DNA of 18,891 bases from contig DATANR010000161.1 of NCBI GenBank assembly GCA_036266155.1, forward strand, positions 1 to 18,891. Direction: 5' to 3'. The notes beneath the pieces are model-generated. The model searched no databases. It saw only the letters and a program-made list of their open reading frames with translations, and had not been told where the DNA came from. Below are positions 1 through 9,300 of this stretch, in pieces; the stretch's first letter is position 1; each line of letters starts with the position of its first letter. The position numbers were made by a program, and so were the translations under genes. The DNA is from SIAJ01 sp036266155 (lineage in GTDB: Bacteria > Planctomycetota > Planctomycetia > Gemmatales > Gemmataceae).

Positions 1-39
1 GCTGATCAGGGAACCAAATCGCGATAGAAAGGACTTCAT
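1..39 (-). CDS. Possible 5' end of a gene running off the left edge
   Basis: On the minus strand an ATG at 39 opens a reading frame of 13 codons (MKSFLSRFGSLIS) that leaves the window. A purine-rich GAGAG lies about 8 nt upstream of the ATG and could act as a ribosome binding site. So few residues do not allow a family to be named. It may be the start of a real gene or chance. Confidence 0.2.
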   Translation of the reverse strand, partial: MKSFLSRFGSLIS

Positions 40-112
40 GGCGTGCTCTCGGTAAGTGAAAGTGGTGAGACACCTTCATCTTCCGAAGCACGCCTACTTC
101 ATCCATTGGGAA

Positions 113-127
113 GCGGGCAAAGCCCGC
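113..127. other. Small hairpin downstream of the oxidoreductase gene
   Basis: A perfect 6-bp stem (GCGGGC/GCCCGC) with an AAA loop lies about 60 nt past the stop of the minus-strand oxidoreductase. No T-run follows on either strand, so a rho-independent terminator is not established. A second weak inverted repeat (CCACC/GGTGG, 151-167) sits closer to the stop. I see no other content between 40 and 186. Confidence 0.25.
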
Positions 128-186
128 CCTGAGGTCTCCGCAACACCTGCCCACCAGATTTAGGTGGATGGCCTGCTACGAAGAGG

Positions 187-1266
187 TCATTTGCCGAGCC
201 GTGTTGCCTTGCCGTCCCGACTCGACTGATAAATCGCCGCGAACAATTCAACCACGGCTCGTCCATCTTCGGCCGTGGCCAACGGCGGACGCCCTTCGCG
301 GATGGCGCGCACAAAGTCGGCGAACTGCAACGCGTGGTAATAGCTCGTTCCGTCGACCCTCGCAAATCGTGAAGCGTCTTCCGCCTGAAACTCAGCGAGC
401 CGGCCCTCCTCGCCAGGTATCGTCCACAAGTCATTGAGCGGCGGAGTCGCAACGCCGGAGACGCCGGCCACGAACGTGGCGCCGCGATCTGTCTCGACGC
501 CGACGGAAGCTCCATTCGACCCGTGAATGTGCACCTTCGTGAAGATGCCCGGCTTTTGCGATACGCTTGTGGCGATCGACCCAAGGCCGCCGTTCCGGAA
601 GCGAATTGCGGCAACGGCCGTGTCGTCGACTTCAACCGTCGGATGGTTGACATTGGCCCAGTAGCCGGCGACTTCGGCCGCTGGGCCCATGAGCCAGAGC
701 AGGATGTCGAGCTGGTGCGGCGACTGGTTAACGAGGACGCCGCCGCCTTCGGCATCCCACTTGCCACGCCATGGATCGGATTGGTAATACGCGGCATCGC
801 GCCAGTTGTAGCCGATGAAGACTCCCAGGGCCGGCATGCCGAGCTTGCCGGCGTCAATGGCCTCCTTCATTCGGCGAACCGCGGGGCAGAAGCGGCGCTG
901 GCTGATGACGCCGAGCGTGACGCCGCTCTTTTTCGCGGCGGCGATCATGGCGTCGCAATCGACCAGGTTGGCGGCCAGCGGCTTTTCGACCAGTACGTGA
1001 ACCCCGGCCGCTGCGGCCTGAATCGCGGGGGCCGAATGTACCGGATGCGGCGTGCCGATGATCACGGTGTCAACCTTCGCTTCTCGCAACATGGTCGCGA
1101 CGTCAGTGAAGGGTCGAACACCATGCTTGGCGGCAAACGCGGCGGCGCGGTCGGGCAGGGCGTCGCAGACGGCGACAAGGTCGGCTTCGGGAACAGCGCG
1201 CAATGCCGCAACGTGGATTTGGGCGACTTTGCCACAGCCGATGAGTGCGATGCGCGTCGGGGGCAT
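187..1266 (-). CDS. Gfo/Idh/MocA family NAD(P)-dependent oxidoreductase
   Basis: Predicted cytoplasmic dehydrogenase of 359 residues that would oxidise or reduce a sugar or cyclitol with NAD(P). The N-terminal Rossmann fold is clear: IALIGCGKVA at residues 6-15 is the dinucleotide-binding turn, and EKP at 94-96 is the family signature whose Lys is catalytic. The C-terminal substrate domain has the usual GGG...H..D pattern, with His184 and Asp187 as likely active-site residues. The open frame extends upstream to 1323, but that extension runs through a palindromic repeat. I therefore chose the ATG at 1266, which starts directly at the conserved MPPTRIALIGCG. Its ribosome binding site is weak. 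It lies about 100 bp downstream of the isomerase gene on the same strand and is probably cotranscribed. Substrate cannot be read from sequence. Confidence 0.9.
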   Translation of the reverse strand: MPPTRIALIGCGKVAQIHVAALRAVPEADLVAVCDALPDRAAAFAAKHGVRPFTDVATMLREAKVDTVIIGTPHPVHSAPAIQAAAAGVHVLVEKPLAANLVDCDAMIAAAKKSGVTLGVISQRRFCPAVRRMKEAIDAGKLGMPALGVFIGYNWRDAAYYQSDPWRGKWDAEGGGVLVNQSPHQLDILLWLMGPAAEVAGYWANVNHPTVEVDDTAVAAIRFRNGGLGSIATSVSQKPGIFTKVHIHGSNGASVGVETDRGATFVAGVSGVATPPLNDLWTIPGEEGRLAEFQAEDASRFARVDGTSYYHALQFADFVRAIREGRPPLATAEDGRAVVELFAAIYQSSRDGKATRLGK

Positions 1267-1281
1267 GCAATACTCGATGAT

Positions 1282-1313
1282 GGCGAGCGGAGCCACGTCA
1301 GCGGCCCGATGAT
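1282..1313 (+). repeat. 32-nt palindromic repeat, copy 1
   Basis: Begins GGCGAGCGGAGC and ends CCCGATGAT. It matches copy 2 (1322-1353, opposite strand) at 29 of 32 positions and copy 3 (18859-18890) at 28 of 32. Positions 11-15 can pair with 20-24 around a 4-nt loop, with one mismatch. It lies between two genes, only 15 bp upstream of the oxidoreductase ATG. Confidence 0.75.
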
Positions 1314-1321
1314 GGCTGTTC

Positions 1322-1353
1322 ATTATCGGGTCGCTGACGCGGCTCCGCTCGCC
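1322..1353 (-). repeat. 32-nt palindromic repeat, copy 2 (inverted)
   Basis: Reverse-complement partner of copy 1, separated by 8 nt (1314-1321). The pair could form a 32-bp stem with three mismatches, two or three of which would be G·U wobbles in RNA. It begins 9 bp past the stop of the isomerase gene. It could stabilise or attenuate the transcript between the two minus-strand genes, as REP elements do in other bacteria; that role is inference. Confidence 0.75.
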
Positions 1354-1362
1354 AAAACACGC

Positions 1363-2259
1363 TTATGGAAAGTACTGAGCAATCTTCAGGCGCAAGAACG
1401 CCAGCGACTCCGCCATTTCTTCCATGCCGTTCATGCCGTCTTCGATGCTGACCCAGCCGCAATAGCCCGCGTCCGCCAGAATGCGGAAGATCGCGTCGTA
1501 GTCGTTCAGGCCCTTGCCAGTGACGCCGTGTTTGAGTGTCGGAGCGTAACCGAGCGTTCCGTCGGCTTGCTTGAGATCGTCGAGTGAGGCGCCGGGTTCG
1601 AGATAGCGGTCGCTCGCGTGCATGCTCACGATGCGGCCGGCCACCGCCTTCAAGAGATCGATCGGGTCATCGCCGGCGACCAGGGCGTTGGACGGATCGT
1701 ATTGCACGCCGAAATTCTTGCGGTCCGGGATTGTGTCGAGCAGTTCGAGGAAGACGTCCTTCTTTTGCGCGAACTCGGGGTACTTCCAGAAGCCGTCCTT
1801 GTAGTGGTTCTCCAGGCCCAGGACGACCTCGTGCTCGCGGGCCACGGGCAAGACGGCGTTGATGCACTCGGCAGCCCATTCGATGCCCTGCGCGCGTTCG
1901 ACGTCCGGGTAGCGCTGGCCGCTGAGAACGCGGCAAACGGTCCCCGGCCCGCCGATGCGATGGCAGGCGCGGACCATTTCGATCTCGCGATCGATGGCGT
2001 TCTTGCGGGCATCGGCATCCGGATTGGTGAAATCAGGCGAGCAGCAGAGCATCGGCATTGCGAAGCCGGAGCCGTGGATCGCGTCGGCGACGCGGTCGAG
2101 GTAGCTCGGCTCCAGGCTCGTGAAGAAACCGTCATACATCTCAAGCCCGTCCGCATCGAGCGACCGGGCCATCGCGATCCAGTCGAACACGGAGAGCGTC
2201 CGCGTCCCGGCAATGCGGTCGAGGTAGCATTTCGGGAACGCAGAGAGTTTCAGGGGCAT
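1363..2259 (-). CDS. Sugar phosphate isomerase/epimerase (xylose isomerase-like TIM barrel)
   Basis: A 298-residue protein of the AP-endonuclease-2/xylose-isomerase-like TIM-barrel superfamily, which interconverts keto- and aldo-sugars or epimerises them using a divalent metal. The expected metal ligands appear in order at strand ends: Glu150 (LGLENHY), Asp188 (VQYDPSN), His214 (SMHASD) and Glu273 (VSIEDG). There is no signal peptide, so it is probably cytoplasmic. The Gfo/Idh/MocA oxidoreductase gene follows on the same strand, and this pairing is common in catabolism of unusual sugars and inositols; the substrate is unknown. The upstream gap to the divergent endonuclease V gene is only 30 bp, and no good ribosome binding site precedes the ATG. 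Length and start are normal for the family. Confidence 0.88.
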   Translation of the reverse strand: MPLKLSAFPKCYLDRIAGTRTLSVFDWIAMARSLDADGLEMYDGFFTSLEPSYLDRVADAIHGSGFAMPMLCCSPDFTNPDADARKNAIDREIEMVRACHRIGGPGTVCRVLSGQRYPDVERAQGIEWAAECINAVLPVAREHEVVLGLENHYKDGFWKYPEFAQKKDVFLELLDTIPDRKNFGVQYDPSNALVAGDDPIDLLKAVAGRIVSMHASDRYLEPGASLDDLKQADGTLGYAPTLKHGVTGKGLNDYDAIFRILADAGYCGWVSIEDGMNGMEEMAESLAFLRLKIAQYFP

Positions 2260-2280
2260 GTTTGTCGTTGCAAGGGAAGT

Positions 2281-2286
2281 AGGAGG
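2281..2286 (+). promoter_or_regulatory. Strong Shine-Dalgarno supporting the endonuclease V start
   Basis: AGGAGG lies 3 nt before the ATG at 2290. The motif is perfect but the spacing is shorter than usual. It favours the 2290 start over the internal ATG at 2359, which has no such site. Confidence 0.5.
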
Positions 2287-2289
2287 ATA

Positions 2290-2865
2290 ATGGTAGCGAA
2301 CCGCCTTGAGTCAGAGTTCGTCCTTCCAGCGTTGAAGATTCAAGACGCCGGGATCATCATGATCGCGTTTGTCGATGTCGATTATCGTGAAGTTGGAGCC
2401 GTTGCCGCGGCCGTCCTCGCGTCGGCTTGGACGGATGCCGTGCCAACAGCCGAGTTCACGACGTTTGTGCCGAGCGTCGCGGACTATGTTCCGGGCGAGT
2501 TCTACCGTCGTGAATTGCCATGCATTGAAGCAATCCTAAATCGGTGCCCAGCAGTTCCGAACGTGGTGATCATCGACGGTTATGTCTGGCTGGGGCCGGA
2601 TCGCCCAGGACTTGGGGCCAAATTGCATGAGGCTCTCGGCTTCAGAACTCCAGTTGTTGGCGTTGCGAAGACGGCATTCAAATCGGCGGCTTCAATCGCG
2701 ATCGAAGTCCATCGGTCCGCCAGCCGTCAGCCGCTCTGGGTCACGGCAATTGGAACCGATCCGACTACGGCGGCCGAGGCGATTCGAACCATGCACGGCT
2801 CGTATCGAATCCCTTCTTTGATTCGACGCGTCGATCAAGTCGCGCGCACGGCGCTCTCGGAATAA
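2290..2865 (+). CDS. nfi: Endonuclease V family protein (compact)
   Basis: A 191-residue homologue of endonuclease V, which nicks DNA or RNA at the second phosphodiester bond 3' of deaminated bases, chiefly inosine. Family landmarks appear in order: IAFVDVDY (Asp equivalent to E. coli Nfi D35), DYVPGEFYRRELP (the YxPG wedge region and Glu equivalent to E89), VVIIDGYVW (Asp equivalent to D110) and GVAKT (Lys equivalent to K139). So the acidic metal triad is intact. It is about 30 residues shorter than E. coli Nfi. The residue after the third Asp that is His116 in E. coli is not His here, in a GYVWLGPDRPGLG loop. An in-frame ATG at 2359 would remove 23 residues before the first β-strand and cannot be excluded. 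It is divergent from the sugar isomerase gene across 30 bp. Confidence 0.85.
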   Translation: MVANRLESEFVLPALKIQDAGIIMIAFVDVDYREVGAVAAAVLASAWTDAVPTAEFTTFVPSVADYVPGEFYRRELPCIEAILNRCPAVPNVVIIDGYVWLGPDRPGLGAKLHEALGFRTPVVGVAKTAFKSAASIAIEVHRSASRQPLWVTAIGTDPTTAAEAIRTMHGSYRIPSLIRRVDQVARTALSE

Positions 2866-2943
2866 CCGGCGCAAACCTTTTTTTGGCCACTTTAGACGGT
2901 GCGGATCAAGCGGAATCTGCGGGCTGCATCGGTTACCTTCCTT

Positions 2944-2963
2944 GTGCGGCTCGCGCACTTTTT
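2944..2963 (+). terminator. Weak candidate terminator after endonuclease V
   Basis: Five-bp stem GTGCG/CGCAC with a 5-nt loop, followed by TTTTT. The stem is short and lies about 80 nt past the stop codon, so confidence is low. Confidence 0.3.
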
Positions 2964-2974
2964 CTCAATTCCTG

Positions 2975-3002
2975 TTGCGAGGTCCGTGAGGGCTAGTAAG
3001 AT
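2975..3002 (+). promoter_or_regulatory. Weak sigma-70-like promoter candidate for the synthase gene
   Basis: TTGCGA (4/6 match to TTGACA) and TAAGAT (4/6 match to TATAAT) are separated by 16 bp. If real, it would give a 5' leader of roughly 340 nt. Matches of this quality occur often by chance. Confidence 0.2.
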
Positions 3003-3346
3003 TGGGCGTGTGACGGCGAGTTTTCCGGCCCAGTCGGTTCAGGCCCGGGCGTAATGCCGCGTGCTTGATTCGCCCGACCGGAAACGGTCATCCAGTCCTT
3101 CGCAATCGAGTATTCGGGAAGGACATCCCCCCTCGACCGCGTCGCTCGCACACCTGCACGACTTGCACTACCCCGGCCCGTTTGGGGTGGTACGGTTATG
3201 GAACGGCTTCGCTATTCCTGACCGCTTAAGACGGAGTGCGCCTGGGCGCAACTCCCTTGCTGTGTGTGTCCAGCCGCGCGATCGGTCTATCCACCACCGC
3301 CCGGCTTTACCTTTGGACTGCCTACCACGTATCGGACAGAGCGACC

Positions 3347-6300
3347 ATGGTACCTTCAGCATTCACCCGGAAATTCCTCATCGTTTTGACGGTCGTCATC
3401 TGCGTCTTGTACCTGATCTTCCGGGTCGGCGTAACGTTGAATACGTCAGGCCCCTACGCGATGACGATCTCCATCCTCCTCTATGCGGCGGAGGTGTGGG
3501 GCATCCTGAATCTGTTCCTGTTCTTCATTCAGGTGTGGGAAGTTCGGGAACCACCGGCGGAGCCGGTGCTCGAAGGACGGTCGGTCGACATCTTTATCCC
3601 GACATTCAATGAAGATCCGACGTTGCTTCGGGCCACGATCGAAGCCTGCGTTCGGATGGACTATCCGCACAAGACCTATGTGCTCGACGACGGCCGGCGG
3701 CCAGACGTCGAGTCGCTGGCCCGCGAGTTGGGCGTCGAATACATCGCTCGTCCGGACAACCGACACTTCAAGGCCGGCAACCTGAACTACGCCTTCGAAC
3801 GTACCGACGGCGAATTCGTCGTCGTTCTCGATGCCGACCACGTGCCGGAGCCGCACTTCATCACACGGCTCATCGGCTACTTCCGTGACGATCGGCTCGG
3901 CTACGTGCAGACGCCGCACGCCTTCTACAACTTCGACTCCTTCCAAGCCCGGCTCGACCACAAGAATCGCCGCTACTGGGAAGAAGGCCACCTGTTCTAC
4001 TACGTGATTCAGCCGGGCCGCAACAAGTGGAACTGCCCGATCTTCGCCGGCTCGGCCGCGATGTTCCGTCGCGCCGCGATCCGCGACGTCGGCTTGATGG
4101 CGACCGAAACAATCACGGAAGACTTGCACACCGGCCTGCGCATGAACGCCAAGGGCTGGAAGTCGATCTCGATCAGCGAGCGCTTGGTCGCCGGCCAGGC
4201 GGCGCCGGACATCACGACGTTCCACGCCCAGCGTCTGCGTTGGGGCACCGGCAACCTGTCGATCATGAAGTACGACAACCCGCTGACCACTGGCGGATTG
4301 ACCCTTGCCCAGCGGCTCTGCTACATGGGCAGCATCGTCCACTGGGCGAGCGGGCCGTTCAAACTGATCATTTATTTGACGCCGATCGCGATGCTCTTCT
4401 CCGGAATTCCACCGGTGAAGGAGTTCACCTGGGAACTGCTCATCTACACGTTGGTTTACCTGGTGGTTTCGCTCACCACGTTGAAGATTGTGAGCAACGG
4501 CTACGGCTCGATCATCAACTCCGAACTGTTTGCGATGGTGAACTTCTGGACGCAGATCAAATCTGTGTTCCGGGCACTGTTCGGGATGGGTAGCCGGCAC
4601 TTCCACGTGACCCCCAAGGGGGCCGCGGCGGTCGAACAACGAAAGCAGAAATCAGTGTGGCCGTATATCCGGCCGCAGACGTATTTGATCATCCTCAGCG
4701 TGCTCGCGCTGTTCTGGGGCTGGGGCCGGCTGGTGTTCGACGGCGCCATGTTGCTGCAGAACTATCCGGCGCTAGAAAAGTGGCCCGTCCTGCCGTGGCT
4801 TCTGCGGCATTCGCCCTCGGTTGGCTTCGGCATTTCGGACGACTACTTCAAGCCGGTCGTGCCGACGATCTGGGTACTGCTGCACTTCTGGCTGGCGTAC
4901 AAGGTGACGCAGCGGGCCTTCTGGCCAGCCGATCGCCGCTTGACGACCCGCCATGTAGTTCACGTTCCAATCGAATACGACACCGCGACTGCCACCGGCT
5001 CGCCGCGCTACGGTGTCACGGTTGACCTCAACGATACCGGCATGGCGTTCGTCGCTTACGAACGCTTCAGCCCGGGCGACGTGTTACGGCTGGTGGTTCG
5101 TGGAGCCGGCGAAGTCGTGAAGTGCAAGGGGGAGATTCGCACGGTCGCGGACTTGACGCAGGGACAGACAGCCGACGGCTTCCGTTACGGCGTTCAGTTC
5201 CAGAACTTGACGCCGCCGCAGGTCGATGCGCTCAACCGCATTTGTCTGCACTACGGCGTGCCACGCATGTACAAGTCTTTCGACGGCAAACGCGGCGGCT
5301 TGCTGGGCGCCTTCCAGAAGCGCATGGAACGCGGCATGGCCCAGCGCCGCAGCTCGTTCCGAAATCCATATCGCCTGCCGATCGTCATCAACAGCGGCGT
5401 GACCGAGGACACGGCTCAATTCGGCGCCACTGAGGACCTGAGTCGAAACGCGGTCGCCTCACTGCTCGACCATGACCTGCCAAAGAACACACCCGTCGGT
5501 TACCTGATGGCTACGCCGCTCGGCGAAGTGCGCGGCACGGCTCGGGTGATCCGGACGACGCCCGAGATCTATGGCGGCCGAACCTATCATCGCACCGTCA
5601 TGGAATTCGGCGAGTTCGAGGGACAGGGACGGACGACGCTGCAAAGCCTGGTGAACCCGCACGAGGCCGGCCCGCTCAAGGAAGCGCTCAAGCCGGATCG
5701 CAAGCCGATCCTGGTCCACATGGCCGGCGCCACGCTGGTCGCGATCTTGATCGCGGTGCCGCTGCTGCTTTTGCAAGGTGGCATCTTCAAGTACTACCAC
5801 CGCGACGACCACATTTTGCGTGACATCGGCGCGAAGGACCTCGCCTCCGTGACTCCAGAAGACACGGACCAGGTCAATCGCATCTACGACGACACGATGG
5901 CACCGGGCAAGAGCCCGACCTCGGATCGACTGGTGCTCTTGATGAAGGCGCTCAAGGTCTACGACCGCCGTGAACAGCAGCTCAACGTGGCCGAACGGCT
6001 CGCCGGCTTGAACAAGCACGACCTGACGTTGCAGCAGACGCTGATCTACGCTCAGGCACATGCCATGCAGTTTGGCGACGCGGAGAGAACCTACGAAAAC
6101 CTCGGCAAGCAAGACGGCTTTAAGCGCTTCACGGACGAGCAAAAGTGGCAGTACTTCCTGTCCGGCGCCCGCGTCGCGGAAGGCCGTGCAACGACCGCCG
6201 CCGATCTCGGTGAAGCGATCAAGCGTTATGGCGATCTCTTCAAAGATGAGGTGAATCGCGACCGCGTGGCCGAGTCTGAGAAGCCGAATGGCGTTCCCCT

Positions 6301-9300
6301 CCGCCGCGAGTACGCGGGCGTGCTCCTGAAAGCCGGCGCCGCCAATTCGAAGTACTACGACGAAGCGAAGATCGTGCTCCAGACGGCCAAGCCCGACGAT
6401 ATTGAAGCGCGCAAGATGCTCATCGCCGCTTACCTGCTCAAGGGTCGCGCGGTGGCTGCCACTGGCGACGAAGCGCAGAAGGGCGAGGAAGCACGCGAAT
6501 ATCAAAAGGCCCAGGACGTGGCCGATCAACTTTCGAACTATGCCAGCTCGAAGGGGAATCGTGAGCTGGAACTGATGTCTCAGCGCATGAGCGCGGACAT
6601 CCAGATGGCGCGCCGGCAATGGGAAGGCGCGCGAACGATCGTACAAAAGCTCGTCGACGACCAGGGCGGCGGCAACATCGCCAAGGTTGACACCGATTTG
6701 ATTCGCCGCCTGGCGCACATTCAGCTCGCGCTCGGCGACTACCCTGGCGCCATGACGGCCTTCGAGTCGCTGTTGGAAAACCCGCGGCTGAAACAAGATG
6801 AACGCACGGAAGTGATGAAAGGGTTCCTCGATTCGGCCGCGAACGAACGCGTGAACCTCGCTGACCGCGAGCGGCTGACGGCCTTGTCAATTGCCGCGCT
6901 CGAACCGTCGCCGCTCGACAGCGAACCGATCTATCTCGCCCGCCTTGGTTGGGTCCTACAACGTGTTCGCCAGACGGACGAGAGCCGCCAGGTGCTCGAG
7001 AAGGCGGTGAGTCGAGCACCGAACAGTACCCCGATCAAGGAACAACTCGCCAACATTCTGATTCAATCGGGCGACATGGAGCACGCCGCTCAGGTGCTTC
7101 AAGGCGTGAACGCGTTCAAAGCCCGGCGAGCACTGGCGGGCATGTACATGCTGCGTGGCGACCTGCCGGCCGCCGAAAACGAACTCCGCAAGCTCATCAA
7201 AGAGAACCCGGTCGGCTACAAGGCCGAAGACGGTGTCATCGTCAAGCCGGAGGACTTTTATGAGGTCGAGCTGATGCTCGGCAACGTGCTGGATCGTCTT
7301 GCGGTTCGTCTCGGCAACGATCGGCCGGACGCCTTCGCCATCGCGATCGAGTATTACAAGACGCTCGACAAAAAGTATCCCAACGATCCCAAGATCCCGG
7401 CGATCCTCGGCAACGTGTACCTGTGGGCCGGCGAGCGGGCCGTCAATCAGCCGGAAAAAGATGAGGCATACACGAACGCCTTGAAACAGTTCCAGCGGAT
7501 GATCGCCGGCAAGAACTTCCTGCCGGACCCGACGGGCAAGATGCTGTGGGGTCGCGGCAAAGTCGAGACGGGCTTTATCGACGCCGCGGCCAGCGCACCG
7601 GTTCTGGATGCCACGCAAGTGACGATCGCTCGCGAGATGGCTGCTCGGCGGCTCACGGGTGATTCGCCGGAACCCGTGTCGTCGGCCCGTCTCGCCTGGG
7701 TGCTGTTGAAGACCAAGGACCCGGAGAATCGGGCCGACGGGCTCGCGCTGGTCCGCAAGGCCGCCGCTGGCAACCTGAAGCCGGACGAACGCCGCGAACT
7801 CGCGGGCGTGCTCGCCGCCGCCAAGGAATTCAAGGCCGCAGGCGATCTGCTCGTGCCGGTCCGAAAGAGCGTTGAGGACAGCATCCTGATCGCCAATCTG
7901 TATGCCGGGGCCCGTCAGTGGGAACTTGCTGAGCAGGAATTAAACAAGATTCGCCAAGACGCCACCGCGACACCGGAAATCAAAACGAAGGCAACACGCG
8001 AACTGGCCAAAGTTCTTGCGTGGGGCGGCAAGCATACCGAGTCTCTGGCCCTCATCGGCGAAATCGTAAAGCAAAACTCGGAAGACCTGGAGATGCGTAT
8101 TCTCCAGGCCGACGTCAACGTCTGGGCAAAGAACCTCGATCAGGCACTCGCGTTGTACCTGCCGCTCATCAAGGATAAGCCGGACAATATCGACGTGCAG
8201 GTCGGCTTCGCCAATGCCGCGGCCAAGTCCAAGGCGCCGATCACCGATGACGCCCTGGCACAGCTCCTGCGGCTGGCGGACATTGCGTCGCGAACCGAAA
8301 CCACGAACGCCCTCCTGGTGGCCCGTGTCGCCGAAGCCTACGCCACCCGGCTCAACGATCCGGCTCGGGCCAAGCAACTCGCCCAGAAGGCGGCTAAGCT
8401 TGATCCCAAGGACCCCATCGTCCGCCGCGAAGTGGCGTTTGTCTTGGCCCATCCGAAGATCGCGCTTTATAAGGAAGCCGACGTCCTGTTCACCGGCATG
8501 GAGCTGGTCGGCGACGAGCGTAAGCAATACGTGTTCATCGCCTCGCAGGCGGAGAACTACGATGCGGCACGCCGGCAGGCCCGGCTCTATCTCGCCGAGC
8601 AATTGCCAGGCTCGCTCAAGGAGCGGGAAGCACGCCGGTTGCTGGCGGACGTCTTGACGTGGAAGGGCGACTACGAAGAAGCTCTCGCGCTGTACGAACG
8701 GCTGGCGGAAGAGGCGCCGAAGGATCGCGACCTGAAGATCGAGATCGCTCAGGTCTATCGCTACTGGCAGAACTATCCCATGGCGCTCGCGAAGTTCGCC
8801 GACCTCGTCGGCGAGGACCGCGAGAGCAAGGCGCTGGCGATTGGCCTGATCGACGCCGCGTCGAGCGCTGGCAACCCGCGCATTCAACAGCAGAAGCCGT
8901 TGTTGATGTCGATCTACGACAAGCATGCCGCGACGCTCGACGATCCGCGGGCCCTGTCACGGTTGGCTTGGGTGATGTATCTGCTCGACGAGCCGGGCAA
9001 GGCCCAGCCGTTGCTCACGCGCGTCATGGCATCGAATCCGACGCAGCCGGACGTCCGCAAGGAAGTGGCTGGCGTCTTGGCCGCGCTTGATCGTCGGGCG
9101 GAAGCGATTCAGATGTTGACCGCGCCCGAAGTGCTGCCGAGCCTGGATATCACGGAATTGCTGAACCTCGCTGATCTTCTGACGGCGGAGAACCAACTCG
9201 ATCGGGCCGAAGAGGAATTGGCCAAGGTTGTGACGGACAAGTCCGATCGTCGTTCGCGAATACGGTATGGGTCGATCTTGCTGTGGAACGGCAAATATGC

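Larger units (their letters stand above)
2866..3346 (+). other. 481-bp non-coding region before the cellulose synthase fusion gene
   Basis: No convincing gene is present. It contains a seven-T run (2878-2884), a small hairpin with T5 (2944-2963), a weak sigma-70-like promoter (2975-3002), a GACCG-GAAA-CGGTC tetraloop hairpin (3076-3089) and an 8-bp imperfect hairpin (3167-3174 with 3184-3191). The synthase frame extends upstream to a GTG at 3236, but that extension lacks membrane or domain character. No known riboswitch consensus is recognisable by eye. A long structured leader is possible. Confidence 0.5.

Noticed and set aside
1267..1323. N-terminal extension of the oxidoreductase to an ATG at 1323
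   Set aside because: The added 19 residues are encoded by the repeat palindrome, and the family N-terminus begins at the ATG at 1266.
523..1587. 354-codon plus-strand open frame opposite the oxidoreductase gene
   Set aside because: It is antisense to a clear Gfo/Idh/MocA gene, has no recognisable domain and runs through the palindromic repeat; long antisense frames are expected at this GC content.
2866..3000. Possible c-di-GMP riboswitch before the PilZ-containing synthase (a GGCGCAAACC stretch looked suggestive)
   Set aside because: The paired elements and conserved core of the GEMM class could not be matched by eye; a covariance-model search would decide.
3163..3196. TTGCAC ... TACGGT as a promoter
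   Set aside because: The spacer is 22 bp, too long for sigma-70, and the -10 match is poor.
3236..3346. GTG start at 3236 for the synthase, adding 37 residues
   Set aside because: The extra residues show no signal or membrane character, and the ATG at 3347 directly precedes the first membrane helix; not fully excluded.
3446..4639. 397-codon minus-strand frame opposite the synthase catalytic domain
   Set aside because: The opposite strand carries all GT2 motifs; the minus frame gives no recognisable domain.
5459..6796. 445-codon minus-strand frame opposite the second PilZ and first TPR part
   Set aside because: No domain or start signal; a shadow of the real coding strand.
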